A stretch of 64,000 bases of DNA from Metallyticus violacea (Eukaryota; Arthropoda; Insecta; Mantodea; Metallyticidae), in the NCBI GenBank assembly GCA_030762175.1, contig CM060840.1, positions 39,110,501-39,174,500 on the forward strand, in the 5' to 3' direction. How positions within the stretch are numbered: position 1 is the stretch's first letter; each line of letters begins with the position of its first letter. Made by a program: the position numbers and the translations under genes. This document shows, piece after piece, positions 47,180 through 60,304 of the stretch. Under the pieces are notes generated by a model. The model saw only the letters and a program-made list of their open reading frames with translations, had not been told where the DNA came from and did not search any database.

Positions 47180-47960
47180 CCCCCCAAAACTAAAGTGAAG
47201 ATGGACAAACATTACGGCGAACTGCACTTTGGTTAGAGCTATTAATGATTTGTTGAGTTTAGAACAGTCTGAATCATTCCGGATGTCCTATCGAGATAAT
47301 GACTACCGAAATACTGAAAAACAAATCCAGGTCATGGTGTTAAACGACCAGAGACTGAAGGTGCGGAAAAATGCTGAAATTGAGAGCATTTCTGAAGATC
47401 GGGTGCATAATGTTTTACAGAATCGTTTGTATGTGTAAAAGCTATTGACCATAAAAGGGAACTAGTTGTCAGCACAGAATTGGGAGCTGTTTAAACGGAA
47501 TGCAAGTGAATTTCGGAGACCGTAAGCGATAGCTGACGAAAATGGATCCAGCACTACACGCCGGAAACAAAGGATCAGCTGAAACAGTGAGTTGCAATCG
47601 AGAAAGCGCTCCGAAGATTCGAAAACAAACCTCCCAACAGGAAAGGTGAAGGCCACTGTGCTTTGGGATTGTCAAGGGGTAATTTTACTTGACTTTTTGG
47701 AAAAAGACAAAATTATAATCGGTGAATGTTACGCTATGCTATTGGAGAAATTGAACGAACACAATCAAAAGAAATCATTTGGCGAAAAAAAAATTTGTTC
47801 AATCATGCTAACGCTAGTGCACTTGCATATTGTCCTAACCAACATACTCTTTGAGCTGTTGTAAAAATATGTTGCAACTCAAGTTGCAGTCTACACACTC
47901 ACACCTCAAAGCCGACTGTATAAATTACTAGGTTGCCAAGCGTAAGGACTGGAATTTATT
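47180..47960 (+). pseudogene. mariner transposase relic, lineage 3
   Basis: Across shifting frames the segments are in transposase order: 'YRNTEKQIQVMVLNDQRLK' (canonical ENIEKIHDMVLNDRRLK), 'ISEDRVHNVLQNRL' (canonical ISxERVHHILHEEL), 'ELFKRNASEF', 'WIQHYTPETKDQLKQ' (canonical WIHHYTPETKEQSKQ), 'NLPTGKVKATVLWDCQGVIL' and 'LDFLEKDKIIIGECYAMLLE'. The next segment is FNHANASALA, where the second catalytic D of HHDN is Ala (GCT at 47807-47809). The region after that is too decayed to find the third D. Terminal repeats were not found. It shares the ELFKRN motif with the minus-strand copy at 6.9-7.6 kb, so those two may be one lineage. Confidence 0.87.
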
Positions 47961-47964
47961 CCAC

Positions 47965-48224
47965 CGTAAATGCTGAAATTAAACATTTTTACATACATTT
48001 ATTTTAGAAATAAATGGAAAACAGAAATCGTTCAAATGTTTAGTATTTGCCCTATTATGTATAAAATCATGAAATCTTGGTGAAATATTGGCAATGAAAG
48101 AGTGAACAACATTTTTGTATGCTAGAAACCATAAGTCAAAAAGTAGAATCTTCTAGATTTTTATGATCAATTATGAAAGTATTCACACTCAAACCCCACA
48201 GAAAAATACATACTCATAATTATA

Positions 48225-48269
<45 letters not shown>

Positions 48270-50838
48270 ATTCTCATCAACATGTTCATAGTATTAACGA
48301 GTTGAATGCGTTATAATTCTCAATATAATGGCAAAACTGCATCTAAGATGAATTTCATCTCTTCTATTCTCTGCTTAGGACTAGTTTAAAACTTGATATA
48401 ACTTAGGAAAATATTAATGGTGTTGATACAAAAAAATTTCCAAGGAGTCTTAGTTTGCACTTACTACAGGCGAATGTTCTTTATTATATCCAATTTTTTT
48501 CTGTCTATTTTGGAAGTTTAAAATTGTTACTCTAGTATGAATTTTCCTTTATCAATCCTTAGAGTTTCTCCAGAAATAAATGTAGGTATTTGAACAAAGT
48601 TTAGCAAGAATGTATTAAATTATATATACTTTATTTTATATGCATCTGTTAGCTTTTAAACTTCTTAGCTCTCTGCCGCCCAAAATTCTTATGTAAAAAA
48701 CAGAGTTTGTGTAGAATGATCAGGAGGCAAACTACAAAACTAACCGCACTATATATGACGGAAATATACTCAGAATTATCGGGAACACCAGATAATGAGT
48801 CCTGTAGAATTCAAGTCACGGATTTTTGTGTCTTATTAACGGCCTATTAGTATAATAACTGGAGTTCCGCGTCTGGTCACTTTGGATACATGTTAAATGT
48901 TCACATATCATAAACCTTTGCTTTGAACGGAGAGCATGGTGAGATAATAGTTAAAACTGTAGTGAAACCGTGTCTCTGCTAATACATCTTGTTTGTACAC
49001 TAGAGCATCAACTTTAGAAAACGCGTACCTGTGCCCATTTGTACAGTACCTCACTCACAATACAATAAAATACATGTCTGTCCTCAGTAGTATATGGAGC
49101 TTACTACAAGAATTAACCAAGCTGCCTCAAAAATACGTTCAGTAGAAATGCCAAATAGAAAATGGAGATTGAACTGGCAAAGAATGCGGAAAGGAACAAA
49201 AATAAACCTGTGTAAAGCATGAGAGAAAATATATAATTAAAGCATTAATACTAATATATTTTTAATCAAGTTATAAACATCAGTAGTTCCATTTGTTGTA
49301 TGAATTGTAGGGAGATTTATCATGTGGAGTTGAAAAAAAAAAACACCTCTTTTTGGACATTTAACTAAAACTTACTCAATACAGTTAAATTAACAGTTGA
49401 ACCAGCTCAATATTTGCCAGTGTCAAAGAATCATTTTGTCATAAATATGTATTCAAAAGCGTCAAAAAGTTAATTTTCTTAGAGAATAAAATGCATAACA
49501 ACCACATGATCGCTTAGTTTCAGTCCAGAATTATGTAAGTGGAGTGTTGAGCTTCTCCGTATTCAAACACAGAATTCCGATTAATGCCCTACAAAGTAGT
49601 TTTATTTACCAAATGAAAATCATTAGTTTTATTTCTACACCAACACTTTCTTCAAAATTATAAACTTTTTACGACAAGCCGTGTTTATAAAAATCACAAA
49701 AGCATTTGCGGATTCAATCAAGTGATTACTCGTGTTTTATGTCACTCCATTTGTACAAATTTGGTGTTAATATGTTAATGTTTCTAAACTTGATTTTGCT
49801 ACAGACAATCAGTTTATGATCACAGTTTATGGAGTTATGTGAATTTTTCCAAACTTTGCGTTCGTGAAGAATTTATCAAAACTAAATCGGTTCAAATTTT
49901 AATGCCAAATTTTAGAAATTTGCATATAGATAGACTGATGACTACATTTTTAATAATCTTATTTTTATAAACAGCAGTCTAAAATATTATATTTCTCAAT
50001 TTTATGTAAATGTAAAAGTACTTTAAATATTTTTAAAACCGTAGCGAGTACTCATATTTGTATGAATGTATTTAGAACAAGACTTTACAACTCTTTAAAG
50101 TACAGATAATATAGCTATTTCTCAATTTTACATGTTGTAGAATTATAAAAGAACTAAATTACAGAGCCTACATCTAGTGAATCATTTAGTAGGATTACGT
50201 TGCTACATTATTAAACACAAGCTGTTGCTTAAAATGCGAGTATCATACACATGTGCCATGCGATGGTCAGTACTCTGTAATTTTTAAACATTTGGTAAAG
50301 AAAGCCTATATACTTTCATAGGCTTTGTTGCGCTCAGAAGTCTTAAAACTAATACTGTGAGATAGAAAAGGCGACAGTTTTTATTATTGCTGTCATTATA
50401 CATGCTTTTAATACACTAGCATTGTAATTATAATACATAAAAATGAAGATTATAATCCACGGTTCACACATTATTTTAATAGAACATCAGAACACGATTT
50501 CAAAATGTTCAAAGAAATATCTAAACTAATGGTCTTTCTTGGGAAACCTATTATTTAATCAAAAATCAATTCTGGGTAATCGCCTTTTAGCAAAGGTATC
50601 GCGTTTTAATTATTTACGATGTAAAATAAATTTTGGAAATCGAAGAAATATAATCAATTATGTTTTTAAATTATTTAGCATTTTATATGAGATATAAAAC
50701 AAGAAAAGGAAACTATATTATATGTTATAAAAACATGACAGTAATATGAATGTGAGATATGGGTCCCTACAAAAGTACTTCAAAGTGAAATATGGAAACA
50801 GAAATTAAAATGAAAAGTAAGTTTCACAAACTTGTAAT
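47965..50838. other. AT-rich non-coding stretch
   Basis: An AT microsatellite lies at about 48228-48266. A small hairpin (AAAGCCTA/TAGGCTTT) lies at 50303-50328. No gene or recognisable mobile element was found. Confidence 0.45.
48228..48266. repeat. (AT)n microsatellite
   Basis: About 19 uninterrupted AT units within an AT-rich flank. Confidence 0.95.
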
Positions 50839-50840
50839 AT

Positions 50841-51390
50841 GAGGGATGAGTCAAGGTAACTATTTTTTTCCACTCGCGAGCAAGAGACAACAAGAAACAT
50901 CTAAGATATAACATTGAAAGGGATGTTCTTTCGAGTGAAGCCACCAGATGGTATATGTGAGCAGAGCTGCATGTCTCAGCATGCCCCGAAGTTCAGTTGG
51001 TGAGCGACAGTGATCAAATTTGCAGCTGACATGGAACAGATGGTATTCAGCATCTTTACCATCGCTGGCAATGAACCATCCATCGAGTACTTGGACACTA
51101 CTTCGAAGGCTACTAAACATTGTGAATTACCTGGAAGACCAGTCCTTTGGCGGATTTGCAACCCTGTATAAATAGTTTTGTTTAACTTTTGTTCACGCCA
51201 TAATAAACCAATTGTACGATTGTCTGTATTTTGTTTCTTCCCTACGGGGGCCGCCTATATCCAACCTTCCGTTGGTGGTGCTTTTCAGCAGTAAATGCCA
51301 TATACTTTCAATCGTATATCTTAGATTTTTTGTGTCGTCTCTTGTTCGCGAGGGAAAAAAATAGTTTCCATGACTTAGGACTTATCCCTT
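50841..51390. mobile_element. Foldback/MITE-like element with arms of about 85 bp
   Basis: The left arm 50841-50922 contains 'CTATTTTTTTCCACTCGCGA' followed by 'GCAAGAGACAACA' and 'CATCTAAGATATAACATTGA'. The right arm 51303-51390, read on the minus strand, contains 'CTATTTTTTTCCCTCGCGAA' then 'CAAGAGACGACA' and 'AATCTAAGATATACGATTGA'. The ends (GAGGGATGAGTC and AAGGGATAAGTC) are also alike. Flanks TTGTAATAT (left) and TTGTATATA (right) could be an imperfect 8-9 bp TSD, but this is weak. The 380-bp interior is open for 86 codons on the minus strand (50860-51120) yet matches no transposase I know. Superfamily is unassigned. Confidence 0.75.
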
Positions 51391-51394
51391 GTAT

Positions 51395-53452
51395 ATAAAC
51401 CACAAAGTAATTAAAAACAGTTTAATTTAACATCTATAAACCAGAAAGAAAAAATGCACCAAAAATAATGAATTCTTCAAATATGTCACGAAATGAATGC
51501 TCAAACGTAACCAAAACATGTGCTGAATTACAAAACCTAATGTTTTTAATAGTATATAACGCCCGTTTTCAGTACTGAGATATCATAGATGATAACTTAG
51601 TTATAGAATGATATTGGAAGATTAATAAGAAATGGAGGAATTTATTTTGAGAAAGTTGCGACGTAACTTTTTACTGAAGGGCCATGGATTACATCCCTCT
51701 TGGGTCTGAGTGAATTTTAGTGTGGTTTTATCTGTTTTTACTTGTGTGTCTTGTTGCGATCCGTATTAACAGATCTCAGGGATACTTTCTTATTATTAGA
51801 TAACATTAAAGGACGGATTCCTATGACATGTTATATTTTTTCTAAGGCCACATTTTGAGTTTGTTTCATATATATATGAAATTTACATATTGCGTGCTTG
51901 TAATTGTTAATAGCTTTTATTTTGTCTTAAAAGCAATGGTTTTTTTTTTTTTTTAACTAGGGTATTGGTTATATTTGTGTTTATTTCTGTGGTAATATTT
52001 AGTGGTATTAATATGATTATCGCATATTAATAGATTTTAATGACAAGAGCTATGTAATGGTAGAATTTTTATATTAATATTCAGAAATGAACTGTATTAC
52101 AAGTACTCAGAATATTTTTATGTTATGGGGTCATGTTTAAATATGTGTTAATTCATATATGTTTTAACTTTTTAAATCTTAGATATTCGTCTATATTATT
52201 ATTATTATTATTAATATTATTGTTATTAATATTATTATTACTATTACTAAATAAGGTACAACTACAACAAGTTGTAGGAACTCCAGATGGTGAATCCCCA
52301 TATTTCTTGATCTGACATAGCCTGAAATGCAGGTGGGCGGACGCGATGTATAGTCCATGTAAACTCCCAGCAGGAGCTGTTTCAAGTCGATATCAATTCC
52401 CTCTGGCTAGAAGATAGTTGCCCTAATGCAATGAGCCACGTCTACTCGAAGCTTCACCATGCATCGTCATTATCAATCTTTCCAGAGAGATGTTGCAGCG
52501 AACACGCATATTGATGCTAGAGGTGTGTTTTGTTTCCAAATAATGGCATGAATAATTGTTATTGAGTTTGAAATTCGTGCCGTAGCTTCGGTTGTCGAAT
52601 AGACAGGCGTAACATTTACTGCGGCTTTCAGTAATTGGTTTATGTGCTGTCATATTGTCTAAGTAGATTATCTGAATGCGTTCAATTCACGATAGCCGAT
52701 GCCTGAGGCGGAGAAAAGTTCAGATGATATAACCGGGCAAAATACGGGAGAATAATAAACATATCGTAAAAAGGCTACTGAAAGTTATACATCTTTACTG
52801 ATTTGCTTAAAATAAAAAGAAGAAAAAATGTTAATATCTGCAATTATCGAGATATTATATAAGGCAATGAATATTTTGCATTTAGAGTACGAAAATAAAC
52901 GAACCTTGTAAACTTCTGTAGTTTTTTCTAGGAAAAGTGCAAATATAGAATTTGTATCAACAAATGTAAATCTGTTCAGTTAGAAAAAGCATTCTAGTTG
53001 CCTGGTCTTTAGACACACTGGTAAACGAGGCCAAGTTTTCACGTAAAATTTGTAAGTGCTTAATATGAAAGTGACGACTGACAGTGCACATGCTTTAATA
53101 CCGAAACCACAATTATGCACGGAAAATTTACGGGCATCAAGCTAAACTTTTTTGCTAGGTAAAGTGAATGAAAATTCCCCTCCAATAGGATATATTTGTT
53201 ATTTTACAGATATGGCGTATGGAGTTGGCAACATTGAAACTGGTGACGTTCTGGTTGACTTATGTGTCTGGTTAGCAAGCATGCAGAGGAAATAAGAGAC
53301 ATTTCATTTGTAATGGTAAATGTTTCTGCTCCTATGTGTACGAATATCTATGCATAAAGTATCAGTGGTGCGATTTTCAAACACTAGATTTAGAAACACA
53401 TGCTCATTCCTTTCGTATTTTGCTATCTGTATATTAAAATGGCATTTTCCCA

Positions 53453-53483
<31 letters not shown>

Positions 53484-56400
53484 GCACTAAGAACGAAGTT
53501 GCATGTATAATATATCGCATTCCTGTCTTTTATGGCGGCGGACATTTGAATCACATTTGAATTTGAATATTGAATAATCAATAAAATACTTCTTAATCGA
53601 AGGTGTACCCATAAAACGAGATCTTAAGTCGACAAAGTGTTTATGTAAAGCAGATTTCAATATGTTAAAGAGAATTATTTTATAAAACAATAGTGCCCTG
53701 TTTCACGAAACTCGTGATCTGGTAAAACTAGTCACTGTTCTAGTACTGTTTATTTATTTTATATGCAGACTATAAATATAAACAAGGATTGACAAAGGTA
53801 AGCTGACAAAATCGAAGCAAATCTTACAGGCTAAGGTTGGACCGACAGTAATATACTACAATTATAACAAAATTATGAATTATGTATGATGTATATAGAG
53901 CGAGAAAAGGAAAGAGGCAAAGGAGGATTAGAATAAAAGTTGGGCTATATTCAGGTCACAAGCTCATGGTCATGTTTCCCAAAAGTTAGGAAGCTATAAG
54001 ACAGAAACCTCAACTTCACCTGTGCATCCTCTAAGAAGTTGCTTGTTGACGATATTTATCTGGTGGAGACAAGTAAAAACGTGCCTCCCTAACAGAACCT
54101 TTTTATTTCTTTTTGCTATTGCCAAAAACATCTGGTCCAGGTAAACAACTCTTTTCGACCTACTAAAAACCTTTTACCGTTTTAAATTCTGAAAGCATGC
54201 ATCAGCCAAACAAAGCAAGTTTTAACTTCTTAGTGACTTAGAGTGCACTGAAAGCATCTTTAAAAACGGACAAACCGACAATCGTTCTACCTCTCAGGAA
54301 GGTATTGTAGGTTTCCTTTTCAATTGGGCAGTTTGGGAAAACAAAGATCATATCAAAGTACAGTTAACCAGGGAGTGTCTGAGAAAGTCCGAAAACTAAT
54401 GGAGTGTAAACGCCTACTCCCTCCCACGGCAACTTAGTTCTGCCGTTGGCTATCTGCAGTTTGAAAATTCTTTCCTGCATTGAGGGTCATTGTTATGGCG
54501 CTTTAAGGTTACTAAAAGACTTTTAGAAGAGTTTTAGAGTAAACAATCCACAAATGAACGGAAGTACTAACAGATGGGGTTCTAGATACGTGATACAAGA
54601 CAAAATCTTTACCTGTTAATATGGAGGAACCTTGATTTGGACTCCTCTTGGATGGAATCGTACACAGAATCTGAAGTAAATTTTCACGAAAGGCTATATT
54701 TATGAAATTTGTCAGAGGCATTACGATTTTCTTCCGATGATACAAAAACTGGTATGACATCCGCAGGCTGTGTCGGTTTTCGATTAAGTCATAAAGATAC
54801 CCCATGATTACTTGTCTGGAATTGACGTAAAGACATGATTTTGACCTTTACGGTGATTGGCTAGCATAACAACGGACTTTAAGAACTACGTCAATTCCTA
54901 GCTCATGAACTTAATAGAAAACAAGTTATGACCAACTTACGAAATCATCTAGCGTCTAATGAGGAAATGATGATCAGCTAGTAGGAAGAGCATCTTAAGT
55001 TTGTGGAAAGGTTATCTCAAAAAAATGTGATGCAATGTTAAACGATCTTCTTCTCATGCAATATTCACCATAACTTCCCAGGTGCTTATCACCGACTCAT
55101 TTACCAATCTGTAGTAACCGACTTCGTTTGGACACAACAAAGTTAGATCTTATCAAAATAAATGTTGACAGTGGATATATTAAAAGACTAGTTAAATTAT
55201 TAATGTAAATTATTTTTATTTTTATTTATTTTCTTTTGTTTGTAGTTTTTTTTAAAGTATAACCTTAAAACGAGCTTGCTAGATATTGTTCTGTAGACAT
55301 TGGCCATTCATTAATAAAAATTAACAGATCTGGTTTTCAACATATAGTTAACTATAACATTTTAAGAAATATGTTTTTTGAATACTTTGGCAATCATTCA
55401 AAGAGCCAACCTCAGTCATACAGTGGAGTTTTTATCGAGGCAATCTTTAACAATTTACTCTGTTGAGGCAATTTTTTGTTGTTGGTGTCAAAATTTTCAA
55501 GAACAGGGAATTCTATCTATCCTGAAATAAATAAATTCTTGTTATTTAGGTGTACTGTTATATACAAATGATAATTTTATGCGCCTGATTATCCCAACCA
55601 CAAAATATAACAACATAAAAATATAAAAGCATAGCAAGCTATCACATGATTTAGAAGATGATATAAAACTAAAAGTCATACTATGCAACATCTGCAAAAG
55701 CTAAATGTTTAGGCAGAACCGTTTGTTACATCCCGTTAGATCATAAGAAAAAGAGAATAAAATAATACATTAATAACTTTTCTAAATTATATTCCATAAT
55801 ACTTTGGTGCAGTTCCTATGACGAAGCCCTAAAATAAAGATATTAGCATGAAATACAGAAAAAGTGTCAAATACCCATTTTTAAAAGGTTGTAAAAACTC
55901 TATAAAGAATAAAAACACTATCATACGATCAGAGAATATGAAAATGCTAACTTTGGAAATAATGATATTATAGATGGAGCTCTGAGTGCTAGCTGGATTA
56001 ATAATAAATGCCTTCAACGAAATTTTAAAGAACAAAATATTACTACAACAATTTTTATTTCCATCTCAAGAACAAATTCATTTTGGAGAAAAGAGTAGAT
56101 CTTTAATGATCTAACACTAAGCATACTGAAGTCAAGGGTTGGTTGTGGTAATAATATCCACCAAAAGATTACAAATTATCAAAATACTGTTTATTATTCT
56201 ATCTTCTATAGTTGTTCAACGGGAAAACCCAAACCCTGGTCCCCTCCCTCCCTATCCATTGTTAATATAATGCCACTGTAGCAATCTTGAATATGTTTTA
56301 AAAATCTGCAAACCTTGTCAACAGAAAGAGTTATACAAGTTAATACTCATTTTCTACTGCTTCTATCTTATCGCTTTTTATTGGTAACTGCACTAGTTTC

Positions 56401-57810
56401 CTCAAATTTTTTCACCAGATTACGAAATTATTTTACAGAGCAATGTCCATTTTTCAATTTATGTAACGCTTGAAGTTTAATAAAATTGAATATTGTCTAT
56501 CCTATTCACAATGGACCGAATGAAATTAGTAAAAGTAAAACTATTCTAAAAATTATTGCTCGAAAATTGTTTTCATTATTTTAAACCACAATTATTTTAT
56601 ATCGCAAAAACGAAAGTTATTCAAATGCATTTGGGGAAAGAAAAAAAAAAAAGAAGAAAAAAAACGCCATCCTTCTAAAGCATAATGGTATCTATATAGA
56701 ACCAAACTGTTTATATGTACAGAAGATATAGTCATATCACCGTAAACTTATTTTAGAATAACTCTATACGGATAACTCTCTCGTGTTTCAAATATTGCCA
56801 GTCTGAATAACTTTTATTTTAAATCAATTTAATTTAAATAAAATCACATCAATTTAAAAATCGAGGCACCGTTTAAACGAATGATGATTACCTTTCAGGT
56901 TTCACCCCTTATCCCTAGCCTCCACACTTATAGAAGAACATTATGACATCCCTTCCTTTTATTAAATTATCACATGTTTTGTTTCCTGTCATCTAGCAAT
57001 GTGGATGTTGTTAATGGTGTTTGAATATGGATAGAATAAAAAATGAATATGTAGGATAGAAACGTAACTTGTTTAGCATTCAATTGTAGTATTGGAATAA
57101 TTCACTTACATTCTATTCTTTAGTGCAAATATATATTAATTAACAATATTTATTACTAAGGTACAATTACTTAAATTATTAATATTTGTTTAAATGTGTG
57201 CCCTCAAACAACAATAAAACAATACAGGTTGCAAGGCAACGAAAGAAAACAAAAAAGTATAACAATTTAATATTTCTTAAAATTGAAAAGTCATAAGCTA
57301 GGGGTGCCATTTGAAAGTTCAAAGTGAAAGTGACTGGACGTGAGGGGTGAAAATGTAATGTAAATGGACATTTGCTCAAATTTCCTCCTCAATATCTAAA
57401 ATGACATGTTTTTGTTTAAATTAAATTTTTTTAAATAGATAGTTATTTATACTAGGAAGTTTTCAAATAAAAGACCCATAAATATTTATGGCACACATTT
57501 TGCTATTCATTCCTATAACATAGTGTGGAGAAATGACTGAGGCTAGAGTTGAATTCGGTCCTTAGACATTCACAAAAAAAAAAAAAAAATCATAAGATGT
57601 TTGCTCTGTTTGTATTTCTAATTATAATGAAACTATCAGAGAAAAAGGAACAGTGAGTGCATGTGTGTCTTATATTTCGAGAGCCCTTAATGTCTAATTT
57701 ACATCACGAATTAAAAGACATCTCCCACATATGTGAAAGAGCTGATTACTTAAGTGCAACTTCAACACTTATCTCTGCATTATGCTCCTTTTTTGCCATA
57801 TTCCATGTAT
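51395..57810. other. Long AT-rich non-coding stretch
   Basis: Contains an ATT-rich run at about 52192-52245, a T25 run at 53459-53483, and a T15 run at about 51940. The 97-codon minus-strand frame at 54512-54805 is the longest and has no recognised domain. Apart from these I see no repeat family shared with the rest of the window. Confidence 0.4.
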
Positions 57811-57819
57811 GTCTTAAAG

Positions 57820-58681
57820 CAGTGGTCCTCAACCTTTTAAACTTTGGGAACTCGCCTTGAAGGATTTTATACTACACGGGATTCATAGGTTAAAGTAACA
57901 CACTCTAACAAAAAGTAAGTATTTTATTAAAAAAACTAAATTATTTTAACTAAGCACTTGCTGAAACTGTATTAAATTGTATTTTGTACTCACCAAACTA
58001 TGCATAAGCAGTGTGGGTTGGGAAGCTCTCTCGTGTTTCCCTCACATGAATATTTTAATGTCCCCGATTTAAGCCACATATCCATCGTTATTAACTTAAG
58101 ACTGGAATTCACTCAGTATCGAAAGGAGATTAACTAAAGACCGCGCATCGCTAATGGAATAAATGTGTATGTTTTGTTTTGTTGAGTAAATAATTTTATA
58201 TACAATACTAAATAAAATACTTTTTCAAATAAGGCATAGCATATAATTATGATTTTGAATGAACTGGTTTTGGTTACAACTTAGAAAGAAATGATGCATT
58301 ATTATTATTATTGTTATTATTATTATCATCATCATCATCATTATCATCATTTAAAAACACATCAGGCAGCAATATTTTTCTTCCGGAACACAAGAACAAA
58401 GAGAGTCGTTTTTGCACATGGCAAGCGATGCGCGAATGTAAGAAACGAATAATCGGTGCCTGATAAATTACTGCACTTATTACTGAGTCAAGCGATTAGT
58501 AAAATTATATTACAAGTTTAAGCAAATAAAATTAAAAAGAAACTATCAAATAGAAACAGATTGATAAAGCATTTGTATTGCATTTCTACACTACATATAA
58601 ATTGTTGGTCCACTCTTCTCCCCAACCGAAGTACCTCACGACCCCACTAGTGGTTGGAACCCATAGGTTGGAAAATGTTCT
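57820..58681. mobile_element. hAT-like non-autonomous transposon, about 0.86 kb
   Basis: The left end is 'CAGTGGTCCTCAACCTTTTA', the classic CAGTGGTTCTCAACC start of many hAT elements. The right end on the minus strand reads 'ATTTTCCAACCTATGGGTTC' then 'CAACCACTAGTGGGGTCGTG', the expected continuation of the same terminal sequence. hAT elements make 8-bp TSDs; here the flanks are TCTTAAAG (57812-57819) and TTTTAAAA (58682-58689), 6 of 8 alike. The interior has no transposase frame. It contains an ATT/ATC microsatellite (about 58300-58350). Identification by eye against remembered hAT ends. Confidence 0.7.
58299..58350. repeat. (ATT)n(ATC)n microsatellite
   Basis: ATT/GTT units followed by ATC units, inside the hAT-like element. 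Confidence 0.9.
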
Positions 58682-58689
58682 TTTTAAAA

Positions 58690-59425
58690 CCTTAGGGTTG
58701 AAATTGGTAGGTAATGTTTATTATTAATTTTCAAAGAGAGAGATTTCCAATATGAGTCGGTCAATACTTTCCTTGTTAAATTAAGCACAAATGTTTGGAT
58801 GATTCACATGATTCACATAAAGACTTAATGCTATGCTACCGAAGCATTATTTCAGATATTTCTGCTTCCGTAGTTGAGAAACCTCACAGGAATTTACCAG
58901 TTTTACAGTGTTATAATGTTTTCCATATTCCAATGTTTACTACGATGCAATACATGAAACAGGTGCATTACCCTTAGGTAATGTTGGCGGGAGGTTCGCT
59001 GTGCCGTGATCTCGCACCTGACACGGATGTCGTTAATGTCAGGGGACGTCCCCAGTGGGTTGCATCACAGCTGTGATGTGTAACATGTGGGAACTGCAAC
59101 CAGGTCGCTAGCTCTACTCAACCTGATAGAAAAAAATATGAAAGCTAAAATTTGTAGCCCTCAATGAGCATGCTTCATTATTGAGCGAGTTCGGTCGGGT
59201 ATTTAGACGGAAAAAGTAGGTCAATTAAGGGCTCGCTTTTGTGAGTTATTGGAACATTGAAACATTTCAAAACATTGACTGTTAAAGCGAAAAAAACTAC
59301 CAGCAGAACGTAATAGCCGAAAATTAATTGCAAAGAATGAGTTTTGGCATTTCATTTGAACTCTTTTTTGCAGTGTCCATAACATGGACAGTTTGTTCGG
59401 AGAAAGCTTTAAGAAGTTACTATGT
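58690..59425. other. Non-coding stretch
   Basis: No gene recognised. A GC-richer patch at 58985-59110 has no identifiable family. Confidence 0.4.
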
Positions 59426-59426
59426 T

Positions 59427-60300
59427 TACGATTCTCTCGTTTTCTTCTTCTTCTTCTTCTTCTTCTTCTTCTTCTTCTTCTCCTCCTCCTCCTCCTTCTC
59501 CTTCTACTTTCCGTATAAATGATTTCATTTTCCTTTCTTCTTTTTTTTAAGTTTAGTTTCTCTCATTTAAGTAATTTCAAAGCCCCTTATATTTTATTTT
59601 TCTTTCCTTATTTTATCTATCTATCTTTCCTGTTCTAAGATTTTTCGTTTAGTTTCCATTTCCTTCTTCTCTTTTCTTCCACCCTCCCCTCTATTCTTTA
59701 CTTTTTTTCCCTTTCCTCCTTTCTTGTCCCCGATTTTAATTTTCTCTTGGTGTAGTTACGAAACTTTTCCTTTACATTTTAATCTTGAATTTCAACTTTT
59801 TAATATTATATTTATATATTTTCTCTTGTTTTCTCTTTTTCTTCTGTTTTTTTTTTTTTTTTTTTCCTTCAACGGTTTCATTGCCAGTCTTTTCTTTCTT
59901 CCTTGTTGCCCTTTCGTGTTTATGCTTCCCTACTCTTTCGGTTTCCTTGCCCTGCTATTTTCACTTTCTTTTCCTTCTCTAACTACCAGCAAGATGCTTG
60001 CATATTTCTACTTTTCATGCCAATAATTCCCTTTATCTTCAATACTTTTTCGTTTTCTTATGTTTTACTCCTATTTCCATTCTCTCTGCTTCTTTCCTAT
60101 TCGTTTGCTATTGTTATTTTATTTCCTTCATTCTTTATATTTTTATCTTTCTTTGTTTCATTTTTTCTTATGTAATCTTTTCCTATCATTTGCATCCCAT
60201 TCTCTTATCTTTTACGCGCCTTCTTGTCTTCTCCTTTCTTTCCTTTATTTTCTATGCCTTTTCATTCCTTTTCTCTCATTTTCTTTTTTTCCTCTAATTA
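59427..60300. repeat. Pyrimidine-rich strand asymmetry tract, about 0.87 kb
   Basis: It begins with a TTC microsatellite (about 59440-59480) and CCT units. The plus strand then stays overwhelmingly C/T for more than 800 bp, including a T19 run near 59848. Overlapping frames in two or three phases (59724-60314) are rich in Phe, Leu and Ser only because of this bias and should not be read as membrane proteins. Confidence 0.9.
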
Positions 60301-60304
60301 CAAA

